43,182 bases of DNA from positions 1 to 43,182 of the forward strand of contig NZ_JACJTO010000038.1 of NCBI RefSeq assembly GCF_014698755.1, in the 5' to 3' direction. The notes under the pieces were generated by a model. That model was not told the origin of the DNA, made no database searches, and saw nothing but the letters and a program-made list of their open reading frames with translations. Shown one piece after another: positions 1 through 9,233 of the stretch (positions within the stretch are counted from its first letter, which is position 1; every line of letters starts with the position of its first letter). The translations under genes and the position numbers were made by a program. Source of the DNA: Aphanizomenon flos-aquae FACHB-1287 (lineage in GTDB: Bacteria > Cyanobacteriota > Cyanobacteriia > Cyanobacteriales > Nostocaceae).

Positions 1-111
1 TTTGTCTTATATCAGTCGAATATGCTGCTGCCATATATATCTCAATTATTTTCTTTTTTTTCCATCTTTAAAGTTTACCATCTTTGTACCGCTTTTGATC
101 TCAAACTGCTG
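1..111 (-). mobile_element. IS630-type element, 5' end (partial, runs off window)
   Basis: On the minus strand an ATG at 34-32 opens a reading frame MAAAYSTDIRQ that runs off the window; this resembles the N-terminus of IS630-family transposases. The outer end at 111 reads CAGCAGTTTGAGATCAA inward and is preceded by the dinucleotide TA (112-113), the target duplicated by IS630 elements. The same terminus, with 16 of the first 17 bases identical, occurs inverted at 43072. The family call rests on short peptide resemblance, the shared terminal repeat and the TA; the element's middle is not in the window. Confidence 0.6.
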
Positions 112-1336
112 TAATTCCAGCGGTTTTCATATCAGTAACTACTGATTCAACCCCAAGGGTATCCCAAATTTCAAACAATCCTAATTCCCAATTCCAGCCC
201 CACCTTAAGCAGCGATCAATATCGGCAGGATTTTCGGCAATTTCGGGAATGCGGCGGGCGCTATAAGCTAACATTTCTATTATGGTTTGGCGGAAGAATG
301 ATCCAGCCCGTCCTTGTTCCTGGTAAAGGGCGCGAAGACGCTCTTTTACATCGACAATCTTGGCAATCTTTTCTACCTCTTCGCCCAGATTTAATGGTTT
401 AGGCGGTTCGTATTCTAAGGTGGTAGGATTGATAACACAAATTTTATTGCCTTGTTTTTGATAAAAACCACCACTGGATTTGACTCCTAATGCTCCCTTT
501 TCCACTAATTTGCGAAGCACTGGGGGGGTGCGAAAAATTTCCCGGCTTTCATCTTCTGGAATGGCTTCATAAACATTATCTAATATACGGGTTACAGTGT
601 CCAGACCCACTAAGTCAGCCGTACGAAAAGTAGCAGATTTGGGTCGTCCAACTAAAGGACCTGTCAAAAAATCAACTTCTTCAATTGTGTAATCTTGTTT
701 GGTAAGCCCGTGCAAAATACCGGGCATTAGGTCATAATTTCCAATGCGGTTACCTACAAAATTTGGTGTGTCTTTGGCAATGATAATACCTTTACCTAAG
801 TGAACTCTACCAAACCACTTAATGCGTTCTAGGACTTGAGGATCTGTATCTTTGGTGGGAATTAATTCCAGTAATTTCATGTAGCGAGGTGGGTTGAAAA
901 AGTGAGTTCCCAGAAATCGCCGTCGGAAGGAGTCCGAGCGTCCTGCGATAATTTTTTTTAAGGACAAACCACTGGTATTGGTGGAGATTATGGCATCTTC
1001 TCGTGCTACTTTTTCTACCTGTTTTATGAGTTCTTGTTTGATTTGTAAATCCTCAATTACAGATTCAATAATCCAATCTACTTCTGCAAGTTTGTGTAGA
1101 TCTTCATCAAAATTTCCTAACGTAATTCTGCGGGGTATTTTTTCGGTAAAAAATGGAGTGGGCTTCAATTTAAGAGCAGTTTTAAAAAGTTGTTCTCCTC
1201 GCGCATTTTTATTTTTTCCTTCAGATGGACGGTCGAGTAATAATACGTCTAGTCCTACATTTGCCAGATGAGCGGCTATTTGCGCTCCCATTATTCCTGC
1301 ACCTAATACTGCGGCTGTGCGAAATGGTTTATACAT
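101..1336 (-). CDS. 3-hydroxyacyl-CoA dehydrogenase, C-terminally truncated by IS
   Basis: This 411-residue protein has the NAD-binding Rossmann motif GAGIMG at residues 12-17, the catalytic-His segment GTHFFNPPRYMK near residue 142, and the C-terminal dehydrogenase helical region. Proteins of this type oxidise 3-hydroxyacyl-CoA to 3-ketoacyl-CoA with NAD, and close relatives (FadN/FadB-like) often carry an enoyl-CoA hydratase (crotonase) domain at the C-terminus. That domain is absent here. The last three residues (TAV) and the TGA stop are encoded by the terminal repeat of the IS630-type element that begins at 111, so the reading frame was cut by insertion at a TA. The dehydrogenase part may still fold; the physiological role in a cyanobacterium is uncertain. 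Start ATG at 1336; no gene lies within 370 bases upstream. Confidence 0.85.
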   Translation of the reverse strand: MYKPFRTAAVLGAGIMGAQIAAHLANVGLDVLLLDRPSEGKNKNARGEQLFKTALKLKPTPFFTEKIPRRITLGNFDEDLHKLAEVDWIIESVIEDLQIKQELIKQVEKVAREDAIISTNTSGLSLKKIIAGRSDSFRRRFLGTHFFNPPRYMKLLELIPTKDTDPQVLERIKWFGRVHLGKGIIIAKDTPNFVGNRIGNYDLMPGILHGLTKQDYTIEEVDFLTGPLVGRPKSATFRTADLVGLDTVTRILDNVYEAIPEDESREIFRTPPVLRKLVEKGALGVKSSGGFYQKQGNKICVINPTTLEYEPPKPLNLGEEVEKIAKIVDVKERLRALYQEQGRAGSFFRQTIIEMLAYSARRIPEIAENPADIDRCLRWGWNWELGLFEIWDTLGVESVVTDMKTAGITAV

Positions 1337-1712
1337 AATTATTTAATTCTCCTGATTCAATGTCAATTAATGACATTTATCTAACTCATTTTTCTATTTT
1401 CTTGGTATTAAATATCTTTATCTTTTGTACATTGAGAATTTATTTTACCATCCTATATTTTTAGATCAGTTTGGCTATTTGTGTAATTATAAAAAGTTTT
1501 TTATTAACAAAGTTCCATCAAAAGGCATAATTGTAATTTGGTAATTAGTATGAATATGAATTAATTTGTATGAGCATAAACCAAAATTTAAGATTAAACT
1601 GAAAATAAACTTATGTAAACATAGCCTGTATTTTTTGCATATTCGTTATAATATGAATGTAGATAAAATTGGGAATTTCGTAAAAAATTTAGATAAATTG
1701 TGAGGCTGCTTT
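1337..1712 (+). promoter_or_regulatory. Divergent intergenic region with -10-like TATAAT
   Basis: This 376-base AT-rich stretch separates two divergently transcribed genes, so it should carry both promoters. The only clear motif is TATAAT at 1648-1653, 60 bases upstream of the pentapeptide-repeat gene; no convincing -35 box sits at the right distance. No open reading frame, hairpin or known RNA was recognised. Confidence 0.35.
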
Positions 1713-2108
1713 ATGCCTGAAGTTAATTTTCAACAGTCAATTAATAGTGCTGCTACGATTCTAGAAGAATATGCAGTCGGAAAAAGAGACTTTGAAAAAG
1801 CAGAATTAGGAGAAGCTAATCTACAAAATTTTGACTTGAAAGGCTCTGATTTCAGTTATGCTGATTTGAGTAAAGCCAACCTGAACGGTGCAAATCTGCG
1901 AGGATGTGATTTGAGTTTTGCTGATTTAAGTGAAGCTAATTTAGAAAATGCAGATTTGCGCGGAGCAATGTTATTTTCTGCAAATTTACGTACAGCTAAT
2001 TTACAGGGGACGCATTTAGAAAAAGCAGATTGTGATCATAATACCCGGTTTCCTGCAAATTTTGACCCCATTGTAGCAGGTGTAAACATGAGTGAAAACT
2101 CAGTATAG
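1713..2108 (+). CDS. Pentapeptide-repeat protein
   Basis: The 131-residue protein consists largely of tandem A(D/N)LXX pentapeptides from about residue 35 to 107 (for example ANLNG, ADLSE, ANLEN, ADLRG), which fold into a right-handed quadrilateral beta-helix. The first 30 residues are a helical cap and the last 20 lack repeats. Such small proteins are abundant in cyanobacteria and mostly of unknown function; no signal peptide or membrane segment is visible. It is a single-gene unit ending just before a hairpin. Confidence 0.85.
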   Translation: MPEVNFQQSINSAATILEEYAVGKRDFEKAELGEANLQNFDLKGSDFSYADLSKANLNGANLRGCDLSFADLSEANLENADLRGAMLFSANLRTANLQGTHLEKADCDHNTRFPANFDPIVAGVNMSENSV

Positions 2109-2116
2109 ATACTGGT

Positions 2117-2143
2117 GCGGCTGCTATAGCCGCTTATTATTTA
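2117..2143 (+). terminator. Putative terminator after the pentapeptide-repeat gene
   Basis: A 6-bp GC-rich stem GCGGCT/AGCCGC with a 5-base loop (2117-2133) is followed by TTATTATTTA. It lies 8 bases after the stop codon, directly after the palindrome CAGTATAGATACTG (2101-2114). The T tract is imperfect, so efficiency is uncertain. Confidence 0.5.
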
Positions 2144-2241
2144 TACTGACAATATTATAAATTGTTATAACCGGCCCATTTTATCACTTGACAACTAGAA
2201 TAACATATTTTCCCAATTTTTGCAAGTTTTAATTTTATAAC

Positions 2242-2820
2242 TTAATTTTTCCCTGGAAATACTTTAGTTAAATCTAAAATTAATTCCGGGAAAAATGGCA
2301 ATTTGACAGACTCATTAGGGAGGATAATTGATTTGTGACGATAGCCGAATTTACCTTGTAAATCTTGATATGGGTCACTGTAGCATTCTAAATAATAGTC
2401 CATTAAATTGAAGATCCAATAATCAGAAATACCAGCTTCTGAATATAGGAATAATTTTACTTCTTGGTCATATTTTAAAGATGAATCAGCTACTTCAATA
2501 ATTAAGAAAATATCAGATGGTATGGGATGATTTAGAAAATAATCATCAGGTGTATTTTTAACAATTGTTAAATCTGGTTCTGGTTCGCTATCATTAATAA
2601 TAATAGGTTCTTGTCCACGGATAGTAGCCTTTTCTTCTAGTAACTTGAATAACTCTCTATATAAACGAGTATTACAAACAGAATGTGCTTTACCTTTTGC
2701 AGCCATTTTGATAATTTCACCTTTAATTAGTTCAACTCTGTCATCTTCTGTGAAGAAGTCAAGATCTGCTAGACGGTGATATTCAGTTATGGTAAAGCGT
2801 TTAGCAGTAGCAAGAGTCAT
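2242..2820 (-). CDS. Uma2 family (DUF820) putative endonuclease-fold protein
   Basis: The 192-residue protein starts with the family-typical segment FTITEYHRLADLDFF, followed by DDRVELIKGEIIKMA and later EPEPDLTIV and FLIIEVADSSLKYDQEVKL. The acidic and lysine residues (PD, EV, S-x-x-x-D) are those of the PD-(D/E)XK-like core of the Uma2/DUF820 family, which is greatly expanded in cyanobacteria. Activity and substrate are unknown for most members. It stands alone downstream of hoxH on the same strand, 81 bases beyond the hoxH stop. Confidence 0.85.
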   Translation of the reverse strand: MTLATAKRFTITEYHRLADLDFFTEDDRVELIKGEIIKMAAKGKAHSVCNTRLYRELFKLLEEKATIRGQEPIIINDSEPEPDLTIVKNTPDDYFLNHPIPSDIFLIIEVADSSLKYDQEVKLFLYSEAGISDYWIFNLMDYYLECYSDPYQDLQGKFGYRHKSIILPNESVKLPFFPELILDLTKVFPGKN

Positions 2821-2901
2821 AAAATTTGGGTAATATGAGTTTAGCTTAAATTATATCATATAAATACAAGTTTCCAGAAGTCGGGGATCTAAATAATTAA
2901 C

Positions 2902-4350
2902 TTAATTACGGCAAATTTGATTAACTACAGCACCATTGTTATTTACTACTTCTATTAATAAAGGCATTTGTCCCATGGCATGGGTCGAACAACTTAAACA
3001 AGGATCAAAAGCCCTAATTCCGGCTTCAACTCGGTTTAATATTCCTTCTTTAATATCATCACCTTGGATAAAATGACGGGCAATTTGGGCAACAGTACGA
3101 TTCATTGCTAAGTTATTTTGACCCGTGGCAATAATCAAATTTACTTTTAAGATTAGCCCATTTTCATCTACTTGATAATGATGAAATAATGTCCCCCTTG
3201 GGGCTTCACTTACACCCACAGATTCTAGACAATTAATACCAGCTTCAGCACAGATACGAGTTGATAAAATATCTGGATCATCAAGGATAATTTCTATATG
3301 TTCAATTGCTGCTAAAATTTCAATTAACCGGGCATAGTGATAAAAAAATGATGATTTAATAGTACCGTTTTCATAACTACGAAATTCTTTTAATTCTGTA
3401 TCTGCTAAAGTTGTTCCAATCTGACTACAAATATTCAATCTTGCCAAGGGTCCAACGCGATACATTCCACTATCTAAACGACAATGATCACTACTATCAG
3501 GATAACCTAAAGGAAGATAATAAGGTGATTTTAAATAAGAGTCTGCTTGCACCGCTTCACCGATAAATTCATGATAATTATTGGGGTCAAGTTTATCAGC
3601 AACAATATTTCCTATACTATCAACAAATCGAATATGTCCATCATAAGTTTCCCATAAACCTTCTGAACTGACTAAACCCATAAATAAACTAGGGAAATTA
3701 CCAAAGGTTTTAATTTCTTTTTGGTGTGTTTTTAATAAGTTTTTAAATAATTCTATAGCATTAATTACGGTAGCTTTCGCTTCAGGAATCCCTTGCTGAA
3801 TATGGGTGCGATTTTCTTCGGTTAAAGAGTGACTTACCCCACCAGGAATAGCCCAGGAAGGATGGATTTTTTTCCCTCCTAATAATTCAATGATTTCTTG
3901 TCCAAATTGCCGTAAACGAATGCCACCTCTGGCTAATTCTGGTTCAGCAGCAATTAAACCAAAAATATTCCGTTTTTCGGGTTCGCTATCCATGCCTAAT
4001 AATAGGTCAGGAGCACTGAGGTAAAAGAAGCTGAGGGCATGAGATTGGATGATTTGACCTAAATTCATTAAACGGCGTAATTGAGTGGCTATTTTGGGAA
4101 TTTTGACGGCTAAAATCCCATCTCCTGTTTTGGCTGAAGCCAATAGGTGACTTACTGGACAAATACCGCAAATTCTGGCGGTAATTCCTGGCATTTCTGA
4201 GAAAGGACGACCAACACAAAATTTTTCAAAACCACGAAATTCTGTAACATGAAATCGAGCATCATTTACTTGACCTTCATCATCTAAATAAATGCTAATT
4301 TTCGCGTGGCCTTCAATGCGAGTAACGGGGTCAATAATGATTGTTTTCAT
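2902..4350 (-). CDS. hoxH: Bidirectional [NiFe] hydrogenase large subunit HoxH
   Basis: HoxH carries the NiFe(CN)2CO active site of the cytoplasmic NAD(P)-linked hydrogenase. Visible ligands are Cys61 and Cys64 in [10 protein letters not shown] and the C-terminal pair in DPCLSCSTH (Cys451, Cys454), preceded at the N-terminus by RIEGH. About 25 residues follow His457; in this family such a tail is removed by the HoxW protease after nickel insertion. The start is placed at [15 protein letters not shown] (ATG 4350-4348). The frame is open upstream to 4431, but those 27 codons read through a palindromic repeat and do not look like HoxH. The predicted length of 482 residues is normal. It is the last gene of the hox operon, separated from the CBS gene by 128 bases containing that repeat. 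Confidence 0.97.
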   Translation of the reverse strand: MKTIIIDPVTRIEGHAKISIYLDDEGQVNDARFHVTEFRGFEKFCVGRPFSEMPGITARICGICPVSHLLASAKTGDGILAVKIPKIATQLRRLMNLGQIIQSHALSFFYLSAPDLLLGMDSEPEKRNIFGLIAAEPELARGGIRLRQFGQEIIELLGGKKIHPSWAIPGGVSHSLTEENRTHIQQGIPEAKATVINAIELFKNLLKTHQKEIKTFGNFPSLFMGLVSSEGLWETYDGHIRFVDSIGNIVADKLDPNNYHEFIGEAVQADSYLKSPYYLPLGYPDSSDHCRLDSGMYRVGPLARLNICSQIGTTLADTELKEFRSYENGTIKSSFFYHYARLIEILAAIEHIEIILDDPDILSTRICAEAGINCLESVGVSEAPRGTLFHHYQVDENGLILKVNLIIATGQNNLAMNRTVAQIARHFIQGDDIKEGILNRVEAGIRAFDPCLSCSTHAMGQMPLLIEVVNNNGAVVNQICRN

Positions 4351-4382
4351 AATTAATCGATGATTGGTAATTATATAAAATT

Positions 4383-4469
4383 GTAGGTTCGGTTGACATA
4401 AGGAAACCCAACATTTCCGCAACATTATCAAAGATTTTGTTGGGTTTCACTTTGTTCTACCCAACCTAC
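4383..4469. repeat. Inverted-repeat (MITE-like) element between the CBS gene and hoxH
   Basis: Left arm GTAGGTTCGGTTGACATAAG...AAACCCAACA pairs imperfectly with right arm TGTTGGGTTTC...CTACCCAACCTAC. The design, GTAGGTTGGGT ends with inner AAACCCAACA/TGTTGGGTTT arms, resembles an interspersed repeat common in filamentous cyanobacteria. A shorter relative, TTGTTGGGTTGC...TTAACCCAA, sits at 37279-37311. As RNA it would form a long hairpin just upstream of hoxH. Confidence 0.7.
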
Positions 4470-4478
4470 GGATATTAA

Positions 4479-5093
4479 TTACAAATCATAAATTCTAGAT
4501 TCTGCTAATTCTGGATATTCATCACAGTAATCTTCAAAGGCAGTTTTAAGAGGTTTTTCAGCGAGTTGGTGAGCAATTTCAGCTTGAATTTCTTCTACCA
4601 CATCCCAAGCGGCTGCACATTCGGTGGAATTGATACCTTTTTCTACACAAACAATGCGAGCTTTTTTAATTTCATCTTGTAATTCTTGTTCTAATAACAA
4701 TGAGCGCGGTTGTTCTAAACAACTACTTCTGGCTAAGATGTCGGTAAGTGAAATAATTCCTAATAGTTTACCACTAATTACAGGTGCACGTCGCAGATAA
4801 TGGTTAGCAAATAATCTGGCTACATATTCTAAACCTAATTCTGGATTAACGACAATACAAGGTTTAGTCATAATTTCATAAACACGGACTTTATTCGGGT
4901 CTTTGCTGTAGGAAATTACCTTATAAACAATGTCGCTTTCTGTGATAATTCCATAAGCATCTTGTTCATGACGACGATCTATAATTAATGCTCTCCAGTC
5001 TCTAATTCGCATTAAATCAACTGCTTCTTTGACTGTGGCTGAACTGCGAATCATTGCTACATCTTTAGTCATTACATCTGCTGCTGTTAACAT
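4479..5093 (-). CDS. Tandem CBS-domain protein in the hox operon
   Basis: The 204-residue protein has two CBS motifs, roughly residues 1-60 (VMTKDVAMIRSSATVKEAV...YGIITESDIV) and 70-120 (IMTKPCIVVNPELGLEYVA...LLGIISLTDIL), followed by a 75-residue acidic helical tail. Paired CBS domains usually bind adenine nucleotides and sense energy charge. The gene lies between hoxY (29-base gap) and hoxH on the same strand. A CBS gene at this spot recurs in some heterocystous cyanobacteria, as I recall, so a link to hydrogenase function or maturation is plausible but inferred. Confidence 0.85.
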   Translation of the reverse strand: MLTAADVMTKDVAMIRSSATVKEAVDLMRIRDWRALIIDRRHEQDAYGIITESDIVYKVISYSKDPNKVRVYEIMTKPCIVVNPELGLEYVARLFANHYLRRAPVISGKLLGIISLTDILARSSCLEQPRSLLLEQELQDEIKKARIVCVEKGINSTECAAAWDVVEEIQAEIAHQLAEKPLKTAFEDYCDEYPELAESRIYDL

Positions 5094-5122
5094 AATTCAC
5101 CTTCAAATAATTGACAATGGCA

Positions 5123-5668
5123 TTAACCAAATTTAATCATTTCTCGTCCGACAATTTCTGGTTTTTTTCCTTTTAATAATGCTTCAATTATAGCACGAAT
5201 TTGAGGTGCTAAAGGAGGACAACCAGGTAAATAAATATCAACTGGTACTACTTTATGTATGGGGACAACTTTATTTAGCAAAGGAGGAACAATACCGGGT
5301 GAATTAGGAATTTGTTGATTAAAATTCGCTTCTTGGATATAAGCTAATTGTAAAGCTGGTTCTGCACCACCGGCAAGATTTCTTAAGGCGGTAACATTAC
5401 CAATAATAGCACAATCACCAAAGGCAATTATTGTTTTAGTTCGGTTTCTGATTTTGTAAATTAATTCTAAATGTTCTTCGTTAGCTATAGCTCCTTCAAC
5501 TAATACTATATCTACACCTTCTGGATATTCTTTAATATCAACAATGGGACTATAAACTATATCTACTTGTGTTGCTAAATTGATTAACCATTCATCCAAA
5601 TCAAGAAAGGACATATGACAACCAGAACAACCACCTAACCACGCCGTTGCTAATTTAATTTTAGTCAT
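5123..5668 (-). CDS. hoxY: Bidirectional [NiFe] hydrogenase small subunit HoxY
   Basis: HoxY binds the proximal [4Fe-4S] cluster that passes electrons between the HoxH active site and the diaphorase. Cluster cysteines are visible in GGCSGCHMSF (Cys14, Cys17), in AFGDCAIIGN and in LPGCPPLAPQ. The 181-residue length matches soluble HoxY proteins; there is no signal peptide, consistent with a cytoplasmic enzyme. It follows hoxU by 70 bases, a gap that holds part of a GCG(C)-TTTTGTGTGAGA repeat. Confidence 0.97.
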   Translation of the reverse strand: MTKIKLATAWLGGCSGCHMSFLDLDEWLINLATQVDIVYSPIVDIKEYPEGVDIVLVEGAIANEEHLELIYKIRNRTKTIIAFGDCAIIGNVTALRNLAGGAEPALQLAYIQEANFNQQIPNSPGIVPPLLNKVVPIHKVVPVDIYLPGCPPLAPQIRAIIEALLKGKKPEIVGREMIKFG

Positions 5669-5738
5669 TTTTTTAGATTTTTAGATATTTAAAATTCATG
5701 TATTTCTCCCTTCGCGCTTTTGTGTGAGATACTAGATA

Positions 5739-6455
5739 TTAAAAATTCCATTGCTTTTTATTTCTTGCAGTTACTAAAAATTCAATTTTACTGCGATCAT
5801 GTTTCATTTCACCCACGCTTGAACCTTTATCAAATAACGCCCCTGTAGGACAGGCATTAACACATTTACCGCAAGAAGTACAGCTTTGAGAAGTTCCCCA
5901 AGGCTGATTTAAATCAGTAATAATATGAGATTTTGATCCTCTTTCTGCTATATCCCAAGTATGAGCACCTTCGATTTCATCACATACCCGCACACAACGA
6001 GTACAAAGCACACAACGATTATGATCTATGCCAAAAAGATGATGAGAAGTATCAACAGTTCGGTGAGGAAATTGATATTCTAATCGTAGATGATCCATGC
6101 CCATTTCTATGGCTAAATCTTGTAATTCACAGTTATTATTAGCAACACAAACTGAGCAAATATGATTACCTTCGGCAAATAACATTTCTATAATTGTACG
6201 ACGGTATTTTTGTAAGCGATCGCTATTTGTATTTACTTCCATTCCTTCTATTACTTTCGTTATACAAGCAGGTTGTAATTTATTATTACCTGCAATTTCT
6301 ACCAAACATAAACGACAAGCACCCACATCTCCTATACCTTCTAAATGACATAATGTAGGAATATGAATACCAGCATCTTGGGCTGCGTCTAATAAGGTTT
6401 CATCCTCACGAGCGCTCACAAGTTCGCCATTTATTGTTAAGGTTTTTACAGTCAT
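5739..6455 (-). CDS. hoxU: Hydrogenase diaphorase iron-sulfur subunit HoxU
   Basis: HoxU wires the diaphorase to the hydrogenase. The N-terminal [2Fe-2S] ferredoxin domain has [15 protein letters not shown] near residues 37-51; a His/Cys region [14 protein letters not shown] follows (about 98-112); the C-terminal part has [11 protein letters not shown] and [15 protein letters not shown] for two [4Fe-4S] clusters. Length 238 residues is normal and the arrangement parallels NuoG's N-terminus. No clear Shine-Dalgarno precedes the ATG at 6455; the 84 bases back to hoxF are mostly heptamer repeats. Confidence 0.96.
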   Translation of the reverse strand: MTVKTLTINGELVSAREDETLLDAAQDAGIHIPTLCHLEGIGDVGACRLCLVEIAGNNKLQPACITKVIEGMEVNTNSDRLQKYRRTIIEMLFAEGNHICSVCVANNNCELQDLAIEMGMDHLRLEYQFPHRTVDTSHHLFGIDHNRCVLCTRCVRVCDEIEGAHTWDIAERGSKSHIITDLNQPWGTSQSCTSCGKCVNACPTGALFDKGSSVGEMKHDRSKIEFLVTARNKKQWNF

Positions 6456-6474
6456 AAAAATATTGGTAATTCGT

Positions 6475-6558
6475 AACTAACAACTAACAACTAACAAGTG
6501 ACCACTAACAACTGACCACTGACCACTGACCACTAACAACTAACAACTAACAAGTGAC
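6475..6558. repeat. STRR heptamer repeats between hoxU and hoxF
   Basis: Tandem and slightly diverged heptamers of the types ACTAACA, ACTGACC and ACCACTA fill this stretch. They are short tandemly repeated repetitive (STRR) sequences characteristic of Nostocales. The array overlaps the last codons of hoxF and supplies its stop codon, and it ends 20 bases before the hoxU start. Confidence 0.85.
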
Positions 6559-8144
6559 AAATATTCATCTCGAAAATATCGCAAAGTGCTAAAAACTGGA
6601 TTTGGTGCAGATTGTCCTAAACCACATAAACTTGTATTTTTGACCATATCGCAAAGTTCCTCCAACAAATTCAAATCAGCTAGTGAACCTTCTCCCTGAC
6701 TAATCTTTGTTAATAACCCGTATAATTGCACAGTTCCCACTCGACAGGGAATGCACTTACCGCAAGATTCATCCATGCAAAATTCCATGAAAAAACGAGC
6801 AACATCTACCATATTTGTAGTTTGATCCATAACAATCATTCCACCTGAACCCATCATTGAACCTAAAGCGGTTAAGGATTCATAATCTACAGGTGTAGCA
6901 AAAGCCGACGCGGGAATACATCCTCCTGAAGGGCCACCAGTTTGTACTGCTTTAGCAATACCATTGTCGGGAACACCTCCGCCGATTTCCTCAATAATTG
7001 CTTGTAAAGATGTTCCCATAGGCACTTCTATTAAACCCGTGTTGCAGATATTTCCAGCTAATGCAAATACCTTTGTACCTTTGCTTTTACCAATACCAAT
7101 ATTTGCAAACCACTCAGCACCTTGACGAATAATCGGCGCGATATTAGCAAAGGTTTCCACATTGTTAATTAACGTTGGATAGCCCCATAAACCGCACTCA
7201 GCAGGGTATGGCGGACGGGGATGGGGGACACCGCGTTTACCTTCAATAGAAGCCATTAAAGCCGTTTCTTCACCGCAGACATAAGCACCTGCACCAATGC
7301 GGATTTCTACTTTAAAATCAAAGGGAGAATCAAAAATTTGTGACCCGATAAGTCCTAAGTGTTGAGCTTGATGAATTGCTATTTCTAGGCGTTTAATAGC
7401 AATGGGATATTCTGCCCTAACATAAATATAGCCTTGATTTGCACCAATGGCATAGGCAGCGATCGCCATCCCTTCTAAAACTCGATGGGGATCACTTTCT
7501 AATACACTCCTATCCATAAATGCACCGGGATCACCTTCATCAGCATTACAAATAACAAATTTTTTCGACCCTGGGGATTTTGCCACAGTTCCCCATTTTA
7601 AACCTGTGGGATAACCAGCGCCACCACGTCCCCTTAAACCGCTTTTGGTCATGGTTTCTACTACCTGACTGGGTTTCATTTCCCGCAGCACTTGGTAAAG
7701 GGCTTGATAACCATTAGCGCCAATGTAAGCTTGAATCCGTTCGGGGTCAATTTTACCGCTGTTTTCCAGCACAATTGGCAATTGACGGCTAAAAAATGGC
7801 TGATTTAAATCACTCTCTTGTAAATTCGTGGTTTCTCCATGAATCCCTGCCACAATTGCTGCTGCATTTTCGGGGATAACTTTTTGATACAATTTTGAGG
7901 CGGGAGGATTTGCCAAGTTTTCTACCTGTACCAATGTTCCTTGACAACAAAGACGCATACAACCCACACCAGTAACTTGTACGGTATTTTGTAACTCCGC
8001 AGTTTTGACAGAGGCCTCTAAATTATCTTTGACAGCTTGTCCATGAGAAGATAGACAACCGGCAGCTATACAACACCGAATTTCTACAGTTTTCCGTTGT
8101 GAATGTTCTTTTTGGGCAATTTCTAATAATTCATTTAGTTCCAT
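6540..8144 (-). CDS. hoxF: Hydrogenase diaphorase flavoprotein subunit HoxF
   Basis: HoxF oxidises or reduces NAD(P)H. Residues about 1-110 form a thioredoxin-like [2Fe-2S] domain ([10 protein letters not shown] and CMRLCC). The NuoF-like core has [16 protein letters not shown] (FMN/NADH binding) and [11 protein letters not shown], and the C-terminal [4Fe-4S] motif is [12 protein letters not shown] with a later Cys in TSLCGLGQ. The gene overlaps hoxE by 14 bases, so the two are translationally coupled. The last residues (LVSC) and the TAG stop are read from STRR heptamers, so the native 3' end may have been replaced, though the 534-residue length is near normal. Confidence 0.96.
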   Translation of the reverse strand: MELNELLEIAQKEHSQRKTVEIRCCIAAGCLSSHGQAVKDNLEASVKTAELQNTVQVTGVGCMRLCCQGTLVQVENLANPPASKLYQKVIPENAAAIVAGIHGETTNLQESDLNQPFFSRQLPIVLENSGKIDPERIQAYIGANGYQALYQVLREMKPSQVVETMTKSGLRGRGGAGYPTGLKWGTVAKSPGSKKFVICNADEGDPGAFMDRSVLESDPHRVLEGMAIAAYAIGANQGYIYVRAEYPIAIKRLEIAIHQAQHLGLIGSQIFDSPFDFKVEIRIGAGAYVCGEETALMASIEGKRGVPHPRPPYPAECGLWGYPTLINNVETFANIAPIIRQGAEWFANIGIGKSKGTKVFALAGNICNTGLIEVPMGTSLQAIIEEIGGGVPDNGIAKAVQTGGPSGGCIPASAFATPVDYESLTALGSMMGSGGMIVMDQTTNMVDVARFFMEFCMDESCGKCIPCRVGTVQLYGLLTKISQGEGSLADLNLLEELCDMVKNTSLCGLGQSAPNPVFSTLRYFRDEYLSLVSC

Positions 8145-8643
8145 TTTGCCACCATGCTCTCACTTTTTCGCAAACTGAGTCCGGGGTCTGATTACCTAAA
8201 ACCGTGCCATCAAATACTACCGCTGGGGCAATTCCACAAGCACCCAAACACCTGGCTGTCATTAGGGAAATTTGACCATTTGGGGTGGTTTCCCCTGCGT
8301 GAATTTGCGTAAATTGTTCTACGTTGGTTAAGATGGTCTGAGCGCCTTTAACATAACAAGCTGTACCCGTACAAACCACACAATTATGTACCCCTTTTGG
8401 AGCTAGGGAAAATAAATGATAGAATGTGGCTACTCCATAAACCCGACTTGGTGGTAATTTTAGGCTATGGGCAATATAAAGCAATAAATCCAGTTCTAAA
8501 TAACCAAATAGTTCACAAGCTCGATGTAGAATTTCAATAAGTGCATCTTGTTGATATTGATGACGTTTAATGGTTGCGTCTAACATTTTTAAACGCTTAT
8601 CTTCAATGAGATGGGTTGAAGAAGGTGGAATTGATGTTTTCAT
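8131..8643 (-). CDS. hoxE: Hydrogenase diaphorase subunit HoxE
   Basis: The 170-residue NuoE-like protein has a thioredoxin-fold [2Fe-2S] site: [13 protein letters not shown] (two Cys) and later [14 protein letters not shown] (two Cys). It completes the HoxEFU diaphorase and in cyanobacteria is thought to help connect to ferredoxin or other electron carriers. It is the first hox gene here; its start is 59 bases after the stress-protein gene on the same strand, so transcription may begin upstream of that gene or in the short gap. Confidence 0.96.
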   Translation of the reverse strand: MKTSIPPSSTHLIEDKRLKMLDATIKRHQYQQDALIEILHRACELFGYLELDLLLYIAHSLKLPPSRVYGVATFYHLFSLAPKGVHNCVVCTGTACYVKGAQTILTNVEQFTQIHAGETTPNGQISLMTARCLGACGIAPAVVFDGTVLGNQTPDSVCEKVRAWWQNGTK

Positions 8644-8666
8644 ATTTTTTCCACTTGATGCGGATA

Positions 8667-8696
8667 GGTAATTGGTAAATATTTTTACCTCTTACC
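8667..8696. repeat. Imperfect palindrome between usp and hoxE
   Basis: GGTAATTGGTAAA and TTTACCTCTTACC form inverted arms around a 4-base centre. It lies 24 bases upstream of the hoxE start, so it could be a hairpin affecting read-through from the stress-protein gene, or just another GGTAATT heptamer repeat, as seen again at 24346-24375. Confidence 0.55.
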
Positions 8697-8702
8697 TGAA
8701 AT

Positions 8703-9233
8703 CTAGTTACTAAAGGTGGTGGTTTTGGAAGTTACCTCTGCTGCTTGAGAACTCATGGGAAGATGTGCAATTTGTACAGAACAAGGTGCATGATGTAAAA
8801 CGTAGTTACTCACACTACCAAGAAAAAATTCCGCTAGTCCTGAGCGTCCCCGTCGTCCCATGATAATCAAGTCAGCGTCCCAACTGGTAGCTAATTCACA
8901 AATCATCCGTCCTGGACTACCAGTATTTTGAGTAAATTCCGTATTTACACCGGATGTATTAGCTTGAGCGCTCCATGATTGTAACATCTGTAGTCCTTCA
9001 TTTTTAAATTTATCCCAATGTTCTTGGTATAATTTAAAGCTCTGCTCGTTCCAACCAGGATAGTAGTCAATATTCGGGTAAATTAGCGCCTCTGGACTGC
9101 CTTCTTCTTCTTGTGATAGAATATGCAGTAACATTAGGTTGGCTGATGTGATTTTAGCTAAAGATAGGGCTTGTTCAAAAACTTTTATACTCATGTCCGA
9201 GCGATCTACTGCTGCTAAAATTTTGTTAAACAT
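8703..9233 (-). CDS. Universal stress protein (UspA family)
   Basis: The 176-residue protein begins FNKILAAVDRSDMS, the usual first beta strand and Asp of the fold, and ends with the ATP-binding signature MGRRGRSGLAEFFLGSVSNYV (G-2X-G-9X-G-S) near residues 127-147. An ATP-binding UspA protein is therefore expected. A 40-residue insertion with LIYPNIDYYPGWNEQS follows the second strand, as in many cyanobacterial members. It lies directly upstream of hoxE on the same strand, so it may share a transcript with the hydrogenase operon. Confidence 0.92.
   Translation of the reverse strand: MFNKILAAVDRSDMSIKVFEQALSLAKITSANLMLLHILSQEEEGSPEALIYPNIDYYPGWNEQSFKLYQEHWDKFKNEGLQMLQSWSAQANTSGVNTEFTQNTGSPGRMICELATSWDADLIIMGRRGRSGLAEFFLGSVSNYVLHHAPCSVQIAHLPMSSQAAEVTSKTTTFSN

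Noticed and set aside
1610-1660. NtcA-like site upstream of the pentapeptide gene (GTAAACATAGCCTGTA)
   Set aside because: The spacing does not fit GTA-N8-TAC.
4351-4431. Longer hoxH start adding 27 residues
   Set aside because: The extra codons read through a palindromic repeat; the HoxH family begins at the [15 protein letters not shown] segment.
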